From assembly GCF_003148885.1 (NCBI RefSeq), contig NZ_QGHD01000001.1, positions 124,001 to 188,000 on the forward strand: a stretch of DNA of 64,000 bases, read 5' to 3'. The position numbers were made by a program, and so were the translations under genes. Shown here piece after piece: positions 26,207-37,361 of the stretch (the stretch's first letter is position 1; each line of letters begins with the position of its first letter). Origin of the DNA: Hallerella porci (GTDB lineage: Bacteria; Fibrobacterota; Fibrobacteria; Fibrobacterales; Fibrobacteraceae). The notes beneath the pieces are model-generated. The model searched no databases. It was not told where the DNA came from and saw only the letters and a list, made by a program, of their open reading frames with translations.

Positions 26207-28459
26207 ATGATTCAGAACGAAGCATGGAACGGCTTTGAAGGACGCATTTGGAAAGAGGAAATCAACGTCCGAGATTTTATTCAGAAAAATTACAAGCCTT
26301 ATGACGGCGATGAAGAATTTTTGGCGGGGGCGACCTCGGCAACGGAAAAACTTTGGAGTGAACTTCAAAAATTGCAGAAAGAAGAACGCAGAAAAGGCGG
26401 CGTTCTCGATATGGATACAGAAATTGTTTCGTCGATTACATCGCACGCGCCCGGTTACATTTGCGAATCTTTAAAAGATTTGGAAAAAATCGTCGGCCTT
26501 CAAACCGATAAACCTTTAAAGCGCGCCTTTATGCCGTTTGGCGGAAGCCGCATGGCCGAAGAAGCTTGCACCACTTACGGTTACACGCCATCGCCGAAGC
26601 TCCACGAAATTTTTACGAAGTATCATAAAACGCATAACGATGGCGTCTTTGACGTTTACACTCCCGAGATGAAACTCGCGCGTCACAGCCACATTGTCAC
26701 CGGACTTCCGGATACATATGGCCGCGGACGCATCGTCGGTGATTACCGTCGCGTTGCCCTTTACGGCGTCGATTTTTTAATCGCGAAAAAGCAAGAAGAC
26801 AAAGAAAATTGCGGCGATGGCACGATGACGGATGACATTATCCGTTTGCGCGAAGAAATTTCGATGCAGATTAAAGCGCTCAAAGAATTGAAAATCATGG
26901 CAGCGTCTTACGGCTTTGATATTTCGGGTCCTGCGAAAAATGCGAAAGAAGCGGTGCAGTGGCTTTACTTCGGTTATCTCGGCGCAATTAAAACGCAGAA
27001 TGGCGCTGCGATGAGCGTCGGACGCGTTTCGACTTTCCTCGATATTTATGTGAATCGCGATTTGGAAAAAGGCATTTTAACAGAATCCGAAGCGCAAGAA
27101 CTCATCGACCATTTGGTGATGAAATTCCGCATGGTCAAATTTGCCCGCATTCCTTCTTACAATGCGCTCTTCTCGGGCGATCCGGTGTGGGCGACTCTCG
27201 AAGTCGGCGGCACAGGAATCGATGGCCGTCACATGGTGACAAAAAACGACTTCCGCTTTTTGCACACTCTCGAAAATATGGGACCGTCTCCGGAACCGAA
27301 TTTGACGGTTCTTTACACGAGTCGTCTTCCGGAAAATTTCAAAAAGTATGCGGCAAAAATTTCGGTCAAAACCAGCTCGGTGCAATACGAAAATGACGAT
27401 GTGATGAAACCGGTCTGGGGCGATGATTATTCGATTTGCTGCTGCGTTTCGGCAACGCAAACCGGAAAAGAAATGCAATTCTTCGGAGCCCGCGCGAATT
27501 TGGCGAAGGCTCTCCTCTATGCGATTAACGGCGGCGTCGATGAAAAAACGGGTGAACAAGTCGGCCCTGCGATGAAGCCGATTACCGCGGAATATCTCGA
27601 TTACGATGACGTGATGAAAAAGTATGACGCGATGCTCGAATGGCTTGCAAAACTTTATGTGAATACGCTGAATGCGATTCAGTACATGCACGATAAATAT
27701 TATTACGAAGCCGCAGAAATGGCGTTAATCGATACCGATGTCCGGAGAACTTTTGCAACGGGAATCGCAGGATTTTCGCATGTCATCGATTCACTTTCGG
27801 CGATTAAATATGCAAAGGTCAAAACGATTCGTAACGATGCGGGAATTGTCATCGATTACAAAACCGAAGGCGACTTCCCCAAATACGGAAATGACGATGA
27901 CCGCGCGGACAATATCGGCGTAGAACTTCTCCGCAATTTCATCACGAAAATTAAAAAGCATCACACCTATCGTAATTCCGAACCGACGACTTCGATTCTT
28001 ACAATTACATCGAATGTGGTTTACGGCAAAGCGACGGGCGCTATGCCCGACGGACGCAAAGCGGGTGAACCGCTTTCTCCGGGCGCAAATCCGAGTTACG
28101 GCGCCGAACAAAATGGACTTCTCGCATCCCTCAATTCTGTCGCCAAAGTGCCATATCATTTAGCGCTCGATGGAATCAGCAACACGCAGACAATCAACCC
28201 CGAAGCGCTCGGTCACAGCGAAAGCGAACGCGTGAACAATCTCGTGCAAGTTTTGGACGGTTACTTTGAACAAGGCTCGCATCACTTGAACGTAAACGTC
28301 TTCGGCAGGGAAAAACTTATTGATGCGATGGAACATCCCGAAAAAGAAGAATATCAAAACTTCACCATTCGCGTCTCGGGTTATGCGGTGAAATTCATCG
28401 ACTTAACAAAAGAACAGCAGATGGATGTCATCTCGAGAACGTGTCACGCGAGCATGTAA
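26207..28459 (+). CDS. pflB: Formate acetyltransferase (pyruvate formate-lyase)
   Basis: 750 aa. The catalytic cysteines lie in ICCCVSAT (Cys411-413, three in a row; the family pair is Cys-Cys). The glycyl-radical loop RVSGYAV has Gly725 near the C-terminus. It cleaves pyruvate with CoA to acetyl-CoA and formate anaerobically. A strong ribosome-binding site (AAAGGAG) precedes the ATG. The activase gene overlaps at TAATG. It fits a mixed-acid fermenter. Confidence 0.97.
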   Translation: MIQNEAWNGFEGRIWKEEINVRDFIQKNYKPYDGDEEFLAGATSATEKLWSELQKLQKEERRKGGVLDMDTEIVSSITSHAPGYICESLKDLEKIVGLQTDKPLKRAFMPFGGSRMAEEACTTYGYTPSPKLHEIFTKYHKTHNDGVFDVYTPEMKLARHSHIVTGLPDTYGRGRIVGDYRRVALYGVDFLIAKKQEDKENCGDGTMTDDIIRLREEISMQIKALKELKIMAASYGFDISGPAKNAKEAVQWLYFGYLGAIKTQNGAAMSVGRVSTFLDIYVNRDLEKGILTESEAQELIDHLVMKFRMVKFARIPSYNALFSGDPVWATLEVGGTGIDGRHMVTKNDFRFLHTLENMGPSPEPNLTVLYTSRLPENFKKYAAKISVKTSSVQYENDDVMKPVWGDDYSICCCVSATQTGKEMQFFGARANLAKALLYAINGGVDEKTGEQVGPAMKPITAEYLDYDDVMKKYDAMLEWLAKLYVNTLNAIQYMHDKYYYEAAEMALIDTDVRRTFATGIAGFSHVIDSLSAIKYAKVKTIRNDAGIVIDYKTEGDFPKYGNDDDRADNIGVELLRNFITKIKKHHTYRNSEPTTSILTITSNVVYGKATGAMPDGRKAGEPLSPGANPSYGAEQNGLLASLNSVAKVPYHLALDGISNTQTINPEALGHSESERVNNLVQVLDGYFEQGSHHLNVNVFGREKLIDAMEHPEKEEYQNFTIRVSGYAVKFIDLTKEQQMDVISRTCHASM

Positions 28460-29190
28460 TGACGATGGGACGCATTCATAAACTGGAATCTTTCGGGCTT
28501 GTGGATGGTCCCGGTGTGCGGTTTGTCGTGTTTTTGCAGGGCTGCCGCATGCGTTGTCGTTATTGCCATAATCCAGAAACATGGAAAATTTCGGGCGGCG
28601 AAGAAATTTCGCCCGAAGCTCTTTTTTCCAAAGTTTACCGCTACAAATCTTACTGGAAAAACAACGGCGGCGTTACCGTAAGCGGTGGCGAACCGTTGCT
28701 CCAGTTGGATTTTTTAACCGAATTTTTTGAAATTTGCCGCGCTCATGCGGTGCATACCGCACTTGATACGAGTGGAAATCCGTTTCAATCTTTGCCGGAA
28801 TATTTAGAGAAACTTGACCGCCTTTTGCGAGTCACAAATCTCGTCCTTTTGGATTTAAAACAATTCGATGCCAAAGCGCATCAAAATCTCACCGGATTTT
28901 CTAACGAAAATATTTTGCAATTTGCGAAGTATCTTTCGGAAAAAGAAATCCCGCTTTGGATTCGCCGCGTTCTAGTTCCCGGCTTAACCGATCTCCCCGA
29001 AGATTTACAGAAAACCGGAGAATTTATTCGCACTCTCAAAACCGTCGAACGCATAGAAGTCCTTCCGTATCACGCCTTCGCCCTCCCGAAATACGAAGAA
29101 TTAGGCATTTCGTATTCGTTAAAAGATGCAAAAGCCCCGACGGAAGAAGAAGTGAAAAATGCGGAAGAAAAATTAGGAATGAAAAGTTAG
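28459..29190 (+). CDS. pflA: Pyruvate formate-lyase activating enzyme
   Basis: 243 aa from the ATG that overlaps the pflB stop (TAATG); an in-frame GTG 18 bases earlier is also possible. The radical-SAM motif CRMRCRYC has Cys29, Cys33 and Cys36. VSGGEPLLQ and TSGNPF follow as in PflA. It installs the glycyl radical on PflB using SAM and a 4Fe-4S cluster. Confidence 0.95.
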   Translation: MTMGRIHKLESFGLVDGPGVRFVVFLQGCRMRCRYCHNPETWKISGGEEISPEALFSKVYRYKSYWKNNGGVTVSGGEPLLQLDFLTEFFEICRAHAVHTALDTSGNPFQSLPEYLEKLDRLLRVTNLVLLDLKQFDAKAHQNLTGFSNENILQFAKYLSEKEIPLWIRRVLVPGLTDLPEDLQKTGEFIRTLKTVERIEVLPYHAFALPKYEELGISYSLKDAKAPTEEEVKNAEEKLGMKS

Positions 29191-29251
29191 GAGGGAGAAA
29201 TGTTGATGCGGTGCTCCGCCTGCGGCGAGTGAGGAATTGATGATAATGCAC

Positions 29252-29386
29252 AATTAACAATGCATAATTAACAATTGAGAATTAGGCGCGCCTTTGGCGC
29301 GCGGGGGAAAGCGCGAAGTTCTAATGCGGTAAATTTTTGATGTTTTCGCGCGAAGCGCCTAACTCTCTAATTATGCATTGTTAATT
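29252..29386. repeat. Palindromic intergenic element with 19-bp terminal inverted repeats
   Basis: A perfect 19-bp inverted repeat (29252-29270 and 29368-29386; left arm AATTAACAATGCATAATTA) encloses about 97 bp. Just inside the arms is a second, imperfect GC-rich pair (TTAGGCGCG near 29285 and GCGCCTAA near 29357). The pattern is MITE-like or a large cruciform. No transposase is encoded. Confidence 0.85.
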
Positions 29387-29446
29387 ATCAATTATGAATT
29401 GAATCCAAGCGGGCTTTCCCTTTTCTCATGCAGCGCTGCGGCAAGG

Positions 29447-29656
29447 CATTTTACTCACCAAATACGTCCATGCACTTTTGAATGATGTCATTTTACTCAC
29501 CAAATGGGGCATTGCACTTTTGAATGGTGCCGTTTTACTCACCAAATGTGTCATTGCACTTTTGAAAGATGCCATTTTGCCCGCCAAATGTGTCATTGCA
29601 CTTTTGAAAGATGCCATTTTACCCGCAAAATGCGTCCTTGCAATTCTGCGATTAAA
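29447..29656. repeat. Five tandem 42-bp repeats
   Basis: Units begin at 29447, 29489, 29531, 29573 and 29615. Each has CATTTTACTCACCAAATG followed by a CATTGCACTTTTGAA core. The final unit decays at its 3' end. The period is 14 codons and both strands stay open over most of the array, but no start or ribosome-binding site supports a gene. There are no unique spacers, so it is not CRISPR. Confidence 0.92.
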
Positions 29657-29660
29657 TGCC

Positions 29661-29716
29661 CTAACCACTAATCCCTGATCACTGACCACTGATCACTGGC
29701 CACTAATCCCTACTCC
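29661..29716. repeat. Eight tandem heptamers (CTRRYCM)
   Basis: Eight consecutive 7-bp units: CTAACCA, CTAATCC, CTGATCA, CTGACCA, CTGATCA, CTGGCCA, CTAATCC, CTACTCC. They lie between the 42-bp array and the xseA end. Confidence 0.88.
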
Positions 29717-29741
29717 CTTCTTTCGCGGGAATGTCAAATAA

Positions 29742-31031
29742 TCATTTCACCGTGCAATTTACGTTCCCATCTGCAAAGTGTATCGTGAATTCGTCGCCGG
29801 ATTGAACGTCTGTAGCTTTCTTGATGAGTCCGTTTTTGGCGGTGGCGTAGGTGTAGCCGCGGGCGAGAATGCGCTTGGGATCGTTTGCTTTTACTTTGGC
29901 TTCGACGATTTCGAAATTGGCCTTTTGGAGAGCGATGATTTTTTGCGAACCGAAACGCAGACCATCTAAATTGCGATTCCACTTTTCGCGTTCGCGGGAA
30001 AATATCCGTTCGGGAACGCGCGCAATGTTGTGGGCGAGCGCAAACAATTTCTGCTTTTCGCTTGCGATGCGCTTTTCAAAGAAGACCGATAAATTGGTTT
30101 CGGTGCGGAAAAGTTTCGATTTCGAGGTTGAAAGTTTTTGCTGCGTCGCATTTGCGATTTGTAAAATTTTTTCGCGGAGATGACGTGCGGAATCTTCGAC
30201 GCGAGCGATTAAAAATTTCGCACAATCCGTCGGCGTAATGCAACTGCGGAAGGCGACTTTATCGACTAAACTTTCATCGATTTGGTGACCGATTCCCGTT
30301 AAAATCGGAACGGGAGAAATCGCAATCGCGCGGCAGAGCGCTTCGCTATCAAAGTAATTCAAATCGGTTTTGGAACCGCCGCCGCGGACGATACAAATCA
30401 CATCCAAATCGGGAATTTGCCGCAATTTGCCGAGGGCTTCTAAAACCGTTCTTTCGGTTTCGTTGCCTTGCATTTTGGCGTAAGCGGGAATCACTTCGAA
30501 CGCAAAACCCGAATGCGCAAGAGTCGTCGTAAAATCTTTTAAAGCTGCGGTCGTTTCGCCGGTGATGAGTCCGACTTTGAGCGGAATCGCTGCGAACGGT
30601 TGCATTTTATTCCGCGTTAAAAGTCCTTCTTTTTCAAGTCTTTCTAAAATCGCTTGCCGCGTTAATGCGAGTTCGCCGAGGGTAAAATTCGGATCGATAT
30701 TTGTCACGTGGCATTGAAATTTTCCGCTGCCAATGTAAAAGTCTGCTTCAATTAAAAAGTTGACTTTTAATTGTTCCTTGATGGTAAAAGGAATCGGAAG
30801 TTCTGCGATGCGGGCTTGCATTTGCGCAAATTCGCCGGCGAATAGATAGAGGTCAATTTTTGCAATCGGCTTCACATCGCCTTCGGCAAATTCGGCGATG
30901 CTCAAATAAACCATGCGCCCGCGTTCTGTGATTTGCGTAATCACTCCGTTCACCCAAACCGGTGGGATTTGAGTGGTGAGGAGTTTTTTGACTGCAGTGA
31001 GGTATTTGCTAACGGGAAAAGTTTTTTCCAT
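29742..31031 (-). CDS. xseA: Exodeoxyribonuclease VII large subunit
   Basis: 429 aa from the ATG at 31031 (AGGT ribosome-binding site; the longer frame would overlap the upstream gene). The OB-type N-terminus (VWVNGVITQI), the catalytic core (GLITGETTAALKDF, IVRGGGSKTDLNYFDSE, TGIGHQIDESLVD) and a long coiled-coil region then the C-terminal RGYTYATAKNGLI match XseA. It degrades single-stranded DNA together with XseB, which is not seen here. Confidence 0.93.
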   Translation of the reverse strand: MEKTFPVSKYLTAVKKLLTTQIPPVWVNGVITQITERGRMVYLSIAEFAEGDVKPIAKIDLYLFAGEFAQMQARIAELPIPFTIKEQLKVNFLIEADFYIGSGKFQCHVTNIDPNFTLGELALTRQAILERLEKEGLLTRNKMQPFAAIPLKVGLITGETTAALKDFTTTLAHSGFAFEVIPAYAKMQGNETERTVLEALGKLRQIPDLDVICIVRGGGSKTDLNYFDSEALCRAIAISPVPILTGIGHQIDESLVDKVAFRSCITPTDCAKFLIARVEDSARHLREKILQIANATQQKLSTSKSKLFRTETNLSVFFEKRIASEKQKLFALAHNIARVPERIFSREREKWNRNLDGLRFGSQKIIALQKANFEIVEAKVKANDPKRILARGYTYATAKNGLIKKATDVQSGDEFTIHFADGNVNCTVK

Positions 31032-31036
31032 TTTTT

Positions 31037-31702
31037 TTACCTGCGCCAAATGCCGATTAAGCTTCGGTTCGGGCGGAGGGTGAGCCAGAATGTAGGCCCG
31101 ATAAGAATCAAGTCGCGGATGAGAGCTGTCCACGCTTCGCTTTTACTCTGCGCACCTTCGAGTTCAAAGCATCCGCAAGTAATGCCCAAATCCAAAGCGA
31201 GCGCCCAAATGAGAGCGATAATAAACGAAACAAACATCCAAAAAATCGCAAGCGCTGATTCTTTGACAAAGGGAGTAAAAATCATCGCTAAGCCAAACCA
31301 GAATTCAAATTGCGGATAAACTAAACTGAAAAAGTTGTTGATGAAATCGGGCAAGAATTGATATTGCGCAACGAGAGTCGCAAATTGTTTGGGGTCTTGA
31401 ATTTTGAAAATGCTTGCGAAGATGAACATCCCGCCGATGCCAATGCGGAAAAGAGTTTCGAGTCCTTGAATTGTAAAATCGCGGTCTTTTTTGTAAGCGG
31501 GGATGACGAGCAAAATGCCGAGGGCAAGTGCCGAAAGCCCGACGTGAATATTATACTTCCAAATTTTCGGAAATTTTTCGATGAGCGATTCGTAATCGGT
31601 AAAGGTGAGAAATGATTCGGGGAAGGCTACTTCGGCAACGGAAACCGCGACGAGGAAAGTCGCTATCAAGAGAAGAATCGCAGATAAAATATGTTTCTTC
31701 AT
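31037..31702 (-). CDS. MauE/DoxX-family membrane protein
   Basis: 221 aa with about five hydrophobic helices. The mid-region GIGGMFIFASIFKIQDP and the GITCGCFEL segment are typical of MauE/DoxX redox-associated membrane proteins, which pass electrons or support disulfide and periplasmic enzyme maturation. Its start overlaps the stop of the 56-aa gene upstream (TAATG), and xseA starts 5 bases downstream. Confidence 0.82.
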   Translation of the reverse strand: MKKHILSAILLLIATFLVAVSVAEVAFPESFLTFTDYESLIEKFPKIWKYNIHVGLSALALGILLVIPAYKKDRDFTIQGLETLFRIGIGGMFIFASIFKIQDPKQFATLVAQYQFLPDFINNFFSLVYPQFEFWFGLAMIFTPFVKESALAIFWMFVSFIIALIWALALDLGITCGCFELEGAQSKSEAWTALIRDLILIGPTFWLTLRPNRSLIGIWRR

Positions 31703-31872
31703 TAGAATCCCTCAGGCTTTTCCATGACTTTTTGCGTGCCGATCCATTCGACCGATTTATCATCGCTCACGCGGAGATTGTTGAGAAGTGCAAGCAAAAT
31801 GCAGGCGGCGGCAAAGATAAAGAGGAATTTCCAGTGGAAACTTTTAATGTAGCGTAAGATTTTTTCTTTCAT
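31702..31872 (-). CDS. 56-aa single-pass membrane protein
   Basis: Starts at the ATG at 31872 and ends in TAA at 31704-31702, where the stop overlaps the ATG of the MauE-like gene. A basic N-terminus (MKEKILRYIKSF) is followed by one hydrophobic helix (FLFIFAAACILLALL) and a short outer tail (RVSDDKSVEWIGTQ). There is no known family. The tight stop-start overlap is the main evidence that it is real; a partner or anchor role for the MauE-like protein is inference. Confidence 0.72.
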   Translation of the reverse strand: MKEKILRYIKSFHWKFLFIFAAACILLALLNNLRVSDDKSVEWIGTQKVMEKPEGF

Positions 31873-32005
31873 GGTGATAAATTATAAAAAACGCTCTGAA
31901 GAAAAGAAGAACAAATGAAATTATTATCGACTATGAAATTGCTGAGTTGAAAAATTTGACTTTGAAAATAATTTATATTAAAAATTCAGTGAGAGTTTTG
32001 GTCTT

Positions 32006-33238
32006 ATGCAAGAAAAAATAATGGATGAAAAAGTGGATTATTCGCGTTGGAATCGAATTATCACGCGGACGCAGCAAATCATAATTGCCTTTATATTTGT
32101 TGTCGAAGCAGCGAATAATGCGATGCTCTATTGGACGCGTTCTCAAGGTTATGCGCCCGATACAATTGTGGATAAATTGTTTCGCTATTTTATTTCGACG
32201 ACGCTTTTTAATGTCGGCGTTTTTTTGGCGGGGCAGTGGATTATCCGCAAAACAGAAAATCGGATGGTGCAAAAAATTATTCTCATTTTAGTCGTCGAAT
32301 TGATTTGTACGAATGTCGCTTTTTCGCATTATCAATTTTCCATTGTCTTTGCGATGTTTTTAATTCCGATTGTTCTAAGCATCCTCTACGAAGATTTGAA
32401 ATTATTGGGAGTCGCGATGGTCGCAAGTATTTTGGGGTTAGCGTTTTCGTCAACGGCGCGGGGGTTGGATCCGTTTTACTCGCGCGATATTGGGCCCGAA
32501 GTCGCGATTGGATTTGCCATTATTCTCGCCACATTTTTGGCTTCGCGTTTTGTGTTAATCACTTTGAAAAATCACGGAAAGAAAATTAGCGAAGCGCTTG
32601 TGCAAAAAGAAAAAGAGAAACGCAAAGAAGAATTAGAAGCGGTGACAATTCGTTTAATCGATTCGCTTGCGCAGACGATTGAAGCCAAAGATTCTTATAC
32701 CGATGGACATTCTTTTCGCGTGTCGGTTTATTCGGCAAAACTTGCGACGGCTTTGAAATTTAGCGCAGAAGATATTGAAACGCTTCGCTGCGATGCACTT
32801 CTCCACGACATTGGAAAAATCAGCGTTCCGGATGCTGTCTTAAATAAACCGGGAAAATTGACGAACTCCGAATTTGAAATGATTAAAGCGCATTCTCAAG
32901 TCGGCTCGAATATTTTGAAAGATTTATTTATTTTGCCTTATGCTTCCGAAGTCGCGGGCGCGCATCACGAACGCTTTGACGGTAAAGGTTACCCGAAAGG
33001 ATTAAAGGGAAAAGAAATTCCGCCGTTTGCGCGGATCGTCGCCATCGCGGACGCTTACGATGCGATGAGTTCGAACCGCATTTATCGCCGCGCGTTAAGT
33101 CATGAAGAAATTCTCCGAGAATTGGTAAATGGACGCGGCACGCAATTTGACCCCGAATATTTAGACGCCTTTTTGGAATTATTCGATTCGGGAAAATTAG
33201 AAGATTTCACTTTAGAATCTCCCGAAAAATCAGCGTAA
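32006..33238 (+). CDS. Membrane HD-GYP domain protein (putative c-di-GMP phosphodiesterase)
   Basis: 410 aa. Residues about 20-195 hold six or so hydrophobic helices. A short coiled linker is followed by the HD-GYP domain: LLHDIGKISVP (HD pair), HHERFDGKGYPKGL (GYP motif) and ARIVAIADAYDAM. Members hydrolyse cyclic di-GMP. There is no receiver domain, so the signal is probably sensed by the membrane part. The gene is single, convergent with gatA. Confidence 0.9.
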   Translation: MQEKIMDEKVDYSRWNRIITRTQQIIIAFIFVVEAANNAMLYWTRSQGYAPDTIVDKLFRYFISTTLFNVGVFLAGQWIIRKTENRMVQKIILILVVELICTNVAFSHYQFSIVFAMFLIPIVLSILYEDLKLLGVAMVASILGLAFSSTARGLDPFYSRDIGPEVAIGFAIILATFLASRFVLITLKNHGKKISEALVQKEKEKRKEELEAVTIRLIDSLAQTIEAKDSYTDGHSFRVSVYSAKLATALKFSAEDIETLRCDALLHDIGKISVPDAVLNKPGKLTNSEFEMIKAHSQVGSNILKDLFILPYASEVAGAHHERFDGKGYPKGLKGKEIPPFARIVAIADAYDAMSSNRIYRRALSHEEILRELVNGRGTQFDPEYLDAFLELFDSGKLEDFTLESPEKSA

Positions 33239-33280
33239 AAAATTTTGAAAATTGATTTTTGAAATTGATTTTTTAACGAA

Positions 33281-33309
33281 AAAAATCTCCGCCGGCGGCG
33301 GAGATTTTT
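33281..33309. terminator. Bidirectional terminator
   Basis: 13-bp perfect stem AAAAATCTCCGCC / GGCGGAGATTTTT with a 3-base loop between the convergent HD-GYP and gatA genes. Confidence 0.9.
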
Positions 33310-33325
33310 GTGTTTGCGAAAAGTT

Positions 33326-34741
33326 TTAGTGAAGCTTTTCAGCGGCTGCAGCAATCGAAAGCAAATCGGTTTCTGCGTAAGGTTTGCCAATCCATTGAAT
33401 ATTCACCGGAAGCCCTTCGGATTTTCCGCACGGAACGGAAATGCCCGGAAGACCGGCGAGGTTCAAGCTCACCGTGTAAATATCCGAAAGATACATCGCC
33501 ATCGGATCGCTTTCGTTGACGCCGCGCTTTAACGGAAGACCCGGCATTACCGGAGAAGCAATCACATCGCACGATTCAAATGCTTTGGTGAAATCGTTCG
33601 AAATCAAACGGCGTACTTTTTGTGCTTGCACATAATATGCGTCAAAGAATCCCGAGCTCAAAACGTAAGAACCGAGCATAATGCGACGTTGCACTTCTTT
33701 TCCGAAGGCTTCGCTGCGCGACATTGCGTAAAGATCGTAGAGATTCTTCGCTTCTTTGCTGCGGTAAGTGTAACGGACACCGTCAAAGCGAGAAAGGTTG
33801 CTCGACGCTTCGGCGGTAGCGATAATGTAATAGCTCGCGACCGCATAACGAATATTCGGCATCGAAATTTCTTGGAGAGTTGCGCCTTCGGCTTCGGCTT
33901 TCTTGAGGACGTTTTCAATCGCCGCTTTGCAGCCTGCGTCAAGTCCTTCGGCGAAGTATTCTTTCGGAACGCCGATGACTTTGCCTTTTAAGCTTTCGCC
34001 GATTTTACTGCCGAAGTCTTCGGTTTTGCGCTGACTCGTTGTGTTATCGTGTAAATCTTGTCCGCAAATTGCCGAGAGCACGATTGCAGCATCCTGAACA
34101 TTCGAAGCGAGAGGTCCGATTTGATCCAAGCTCGATGCGTATGCGATTAAGCCGTAACGCGAAACGCGACCATAAGTCGGCTTGAGACCGACGATGCCGG
34201 TGCAAGCTGCGGGTTGACGAATCGATCCACCGGTATCGCTACCGAGTGCGACAGGAACTGTTCCCGTTGCGACTGCAACTGCAGAACCGCCCGAAGAACC
34301 GCCCGGCACGCGGGATTTGTCCACCGGATTTTCGACAGCGCCAAAGTACGAAGATTCGCTCGAAGAGCCCATCGCAAATTCGTCCATATTGGTTTTGCCA
34401 ACGATCACAGCACCTTGTGCTTCAATTTTTCCGACAGCGGTTGCGGTGTAAGGCGAAACGAATTTTTCGAGAATTTTCGAAGCGGCAGTTGTGCGGGTGC
34501 CTTCGAGGCAAAGGTTGTCTTTAATGGCAATAGGAATGCCGTCCAAAGCGCCGAGAGTTTTGCCTTCTTTCCGACGGGCATCGCTCGCTTTTGCTTTTTC
34601 GAGCGCACGGTCGGCGAGGACAGAAATGTAGGCGTTCAATTCTTTTGTTTGCTCAATCGAAGCGAGGGATTCTTCGGTAAGCTTTACCGCAGTCGTTTCA
34701 CCGTTTTCGAGTGCGGATTTCAATTCTTGGATGGATTTCAT
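33326..34741 (-). CDS. gatA: Asp/Glu-tRNA(Asn/Gln) amidotransferase subunit A
   Basis: 471 aa from the ATG at 34741 (GGAGAACGCTAATG). Amidase-signature residues are present: catalytic Lys74 (IAIKDN), the SerSer segment GGSSGGSAVAV, and GSDTGGSIRQPA. It releases ammonia from glutamine to transamidate mischarged Glu-tRNA(Gln) or Asp-tRNA(Asn). gatB and gatC are not nearby. The start overlaps the stop of the DUF4321 gene. Confidence 0.95.
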   Translation of the reverse strand: MKSIQELKSALENGETTAVKLTEESLASIEQTKELNAYISVLADRALEKAKASDARRKEGKTLGALDGIPIAIKDNLCLEGTRTTAASKILEKFVSPYTATAVGKIEAQGAVIVGKTNMDEFAMGSSSESSYFGAVENPVDKSRVPGGSSGGSAVAVATGTVPVALGSDTGGSIRQPAACTGIVGLKPTYGRVSRYGLIAYASSLDQIGPLASNVQDAAIVLSAICGQDLHDNTTSQRKTEDFGSKIGESLKGKVIGVPKEYFAEGLDAGCKAAIENVLKKAEAEGATLQEISMPNIRYAVASYYIIATAEASSNLSRFDGVRYTYRSKEAKNLYDLYAMSRSEAFGKEVQRRIMLGSYVLSSGFFDAYYVQAQKVRRLISNDFTKAFESCDVIASPVMPGLPLKRGVNESDPMAMYLSDIYTVSLNLAGLPGISVPCGKSEGLPVNIQWIGKPYAETDLLSIAAAAEKLH

Positions 34742-35067
34742 TAGCGTTCTCCGGACCATTTCATAATGTAAAGACCTGCAGCGAGGCCGACAAGACTCAT
34801 TACGTTCAATTTGAGCGCAAGGCCAAAGGAAATTTTAATCATATACAAATCGAGCACAAACGGTTGCATCTCGCTACCGGAACCTGTATTCAAAGCCCAG
34901 AACGGTTTTACAAAGAAATTGTGCACGATATTGTTGTAACCGCCCGCATTCATCAATTCGCCGAGTTTTCCAAAGAGAAAGCCGAAGCATTCGCCGAGGA
35001 CACCACCGATGATGAGTCCGAGGACAACAAAAAGAATAAGTCTTCCAAAGCTATTGTTGCGCGACAT
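34741..35067 (-). CDS. DUF4321 small membrane protein
   Basis: 108 aa from the ATG at 35067. Two hydrophobic helices (residues about 9-30 and 80-103) flank a loop with FVKPFWALNTG, the DUF4321 pattern. It is coupled to gatA by a stop-start overlap. Function unknown. Confidence 0.78.
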   Translation of the reverse strand: MSRNNSFGRLILFVVLGLIIGGVLGECFGFLFGKLGELMNAGGYNNIVHNFFVKPFWALNTGSGSEMQPFVLDLYMIKISFGLALKLNVMSLVGLAAGLYIMKWSGER

Positions 35068-35231
35068 AATCAGTCCAATTTTTTTTGGGGAAAAATAGAA
35101 AAAACATTCTGAATTTTGAAATTTTAAGGGAAGAATTCTCGCGTAGAGATTTCTTAGGCAAAGTTCTGCGTTTTCGTCCAAGAAAAAATGCGCCGTTTCG
35201 GTGAGAAATGCTAACTTTACAGCCCAGTTAA

Positions 35232-36833
<1,602 letters not shown>

Positions 36834-36848
36834 TAAAGGAATCTGCGG

Positions 36849-37361
36849 ATGTTTGCACTTTTTACAAGCGAAGAAAATTTTGTCGATGAAATCGATTTAA
36901 TCGAAAAAATTTCGGACGCAGGATTAGACTTCCTTTATGTGCAAAAGCCGCGGATGCACGATTTAGAACTCGAACGTTTTCTGCTCGCTTTGCCCGAACG
37001 GATTCGGCAAAAAACATTTCTTTGCGGTTCGCCCAATGCAGCGCAAGAATTTGGGCTTCTCGGATTTCATCAAACTTTTGATTGGATGAAACAAAATGAA
37101 GCGGCGGTGCTGCGGACGAATTTGCAAGTGAGCGTCTTTCTCGAAAAGGCGAGCGATTTGCAGAAACTTTCGATTCCGCTGCGAAAAAAAATTTCGCAGA
37201 TTTTACTTCCCGGAAACGAAAACGCAGAAAATTTAAATGGCGCATTTTTCTGTTGCGATGCGACGGAAAAGCCCGCGGGAATTGAAAACGCTGCATTCAT
37301 TTCGGGAATTTGGGAATTTGCCGATTCCGTTGCCGCATGGAAAAGGTTCTCGACAAAATGA
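36849..37361 (+). CDS. Short ThiE/TenI-like protein
   Basis: 170 aa, about 40 residues shorter than usual ThiE. LDFLYVQKPRMHDLELERFL and AAQEFGLLGFH match the first strands of the TIM barrel in ThiE/TenI proteins; later strands are hard to place and the phosphate-binding loops are poorly conserved. Its stop overlaps thiD by 4 bases (ATGA). It could be a divergent thiamine-phosphate synthase or a TenI-like accessory; position favours a thiamine role. Confidence 0.65.
   Translation: MFALFTSEENFVDEIDLIEKISDAGLDFLYVQKPRMHDLELERFLLALPERIRQKTFLCGSPNAAQEFGLLGFHQTFDWMKQNEAAVLRTNLQVSVFLEKASDLQKLSIPLRKKISQILLPGNENAENLNGAFFCCDATEKPAGIENAAFISGIWEFADSVAAWKRFSTK

Noticed and set aside
29447-29656. Possible CRISPR array
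   Set aside because: The whole 42-bp unit repeats without unique spacers and no cas gene is present.
29478-29678. Small open frames on both strands through the 42-bp repeats
   Set aside because: They exist only because 42 is a multiple of three; no start context or ribosome-binding site supports them.
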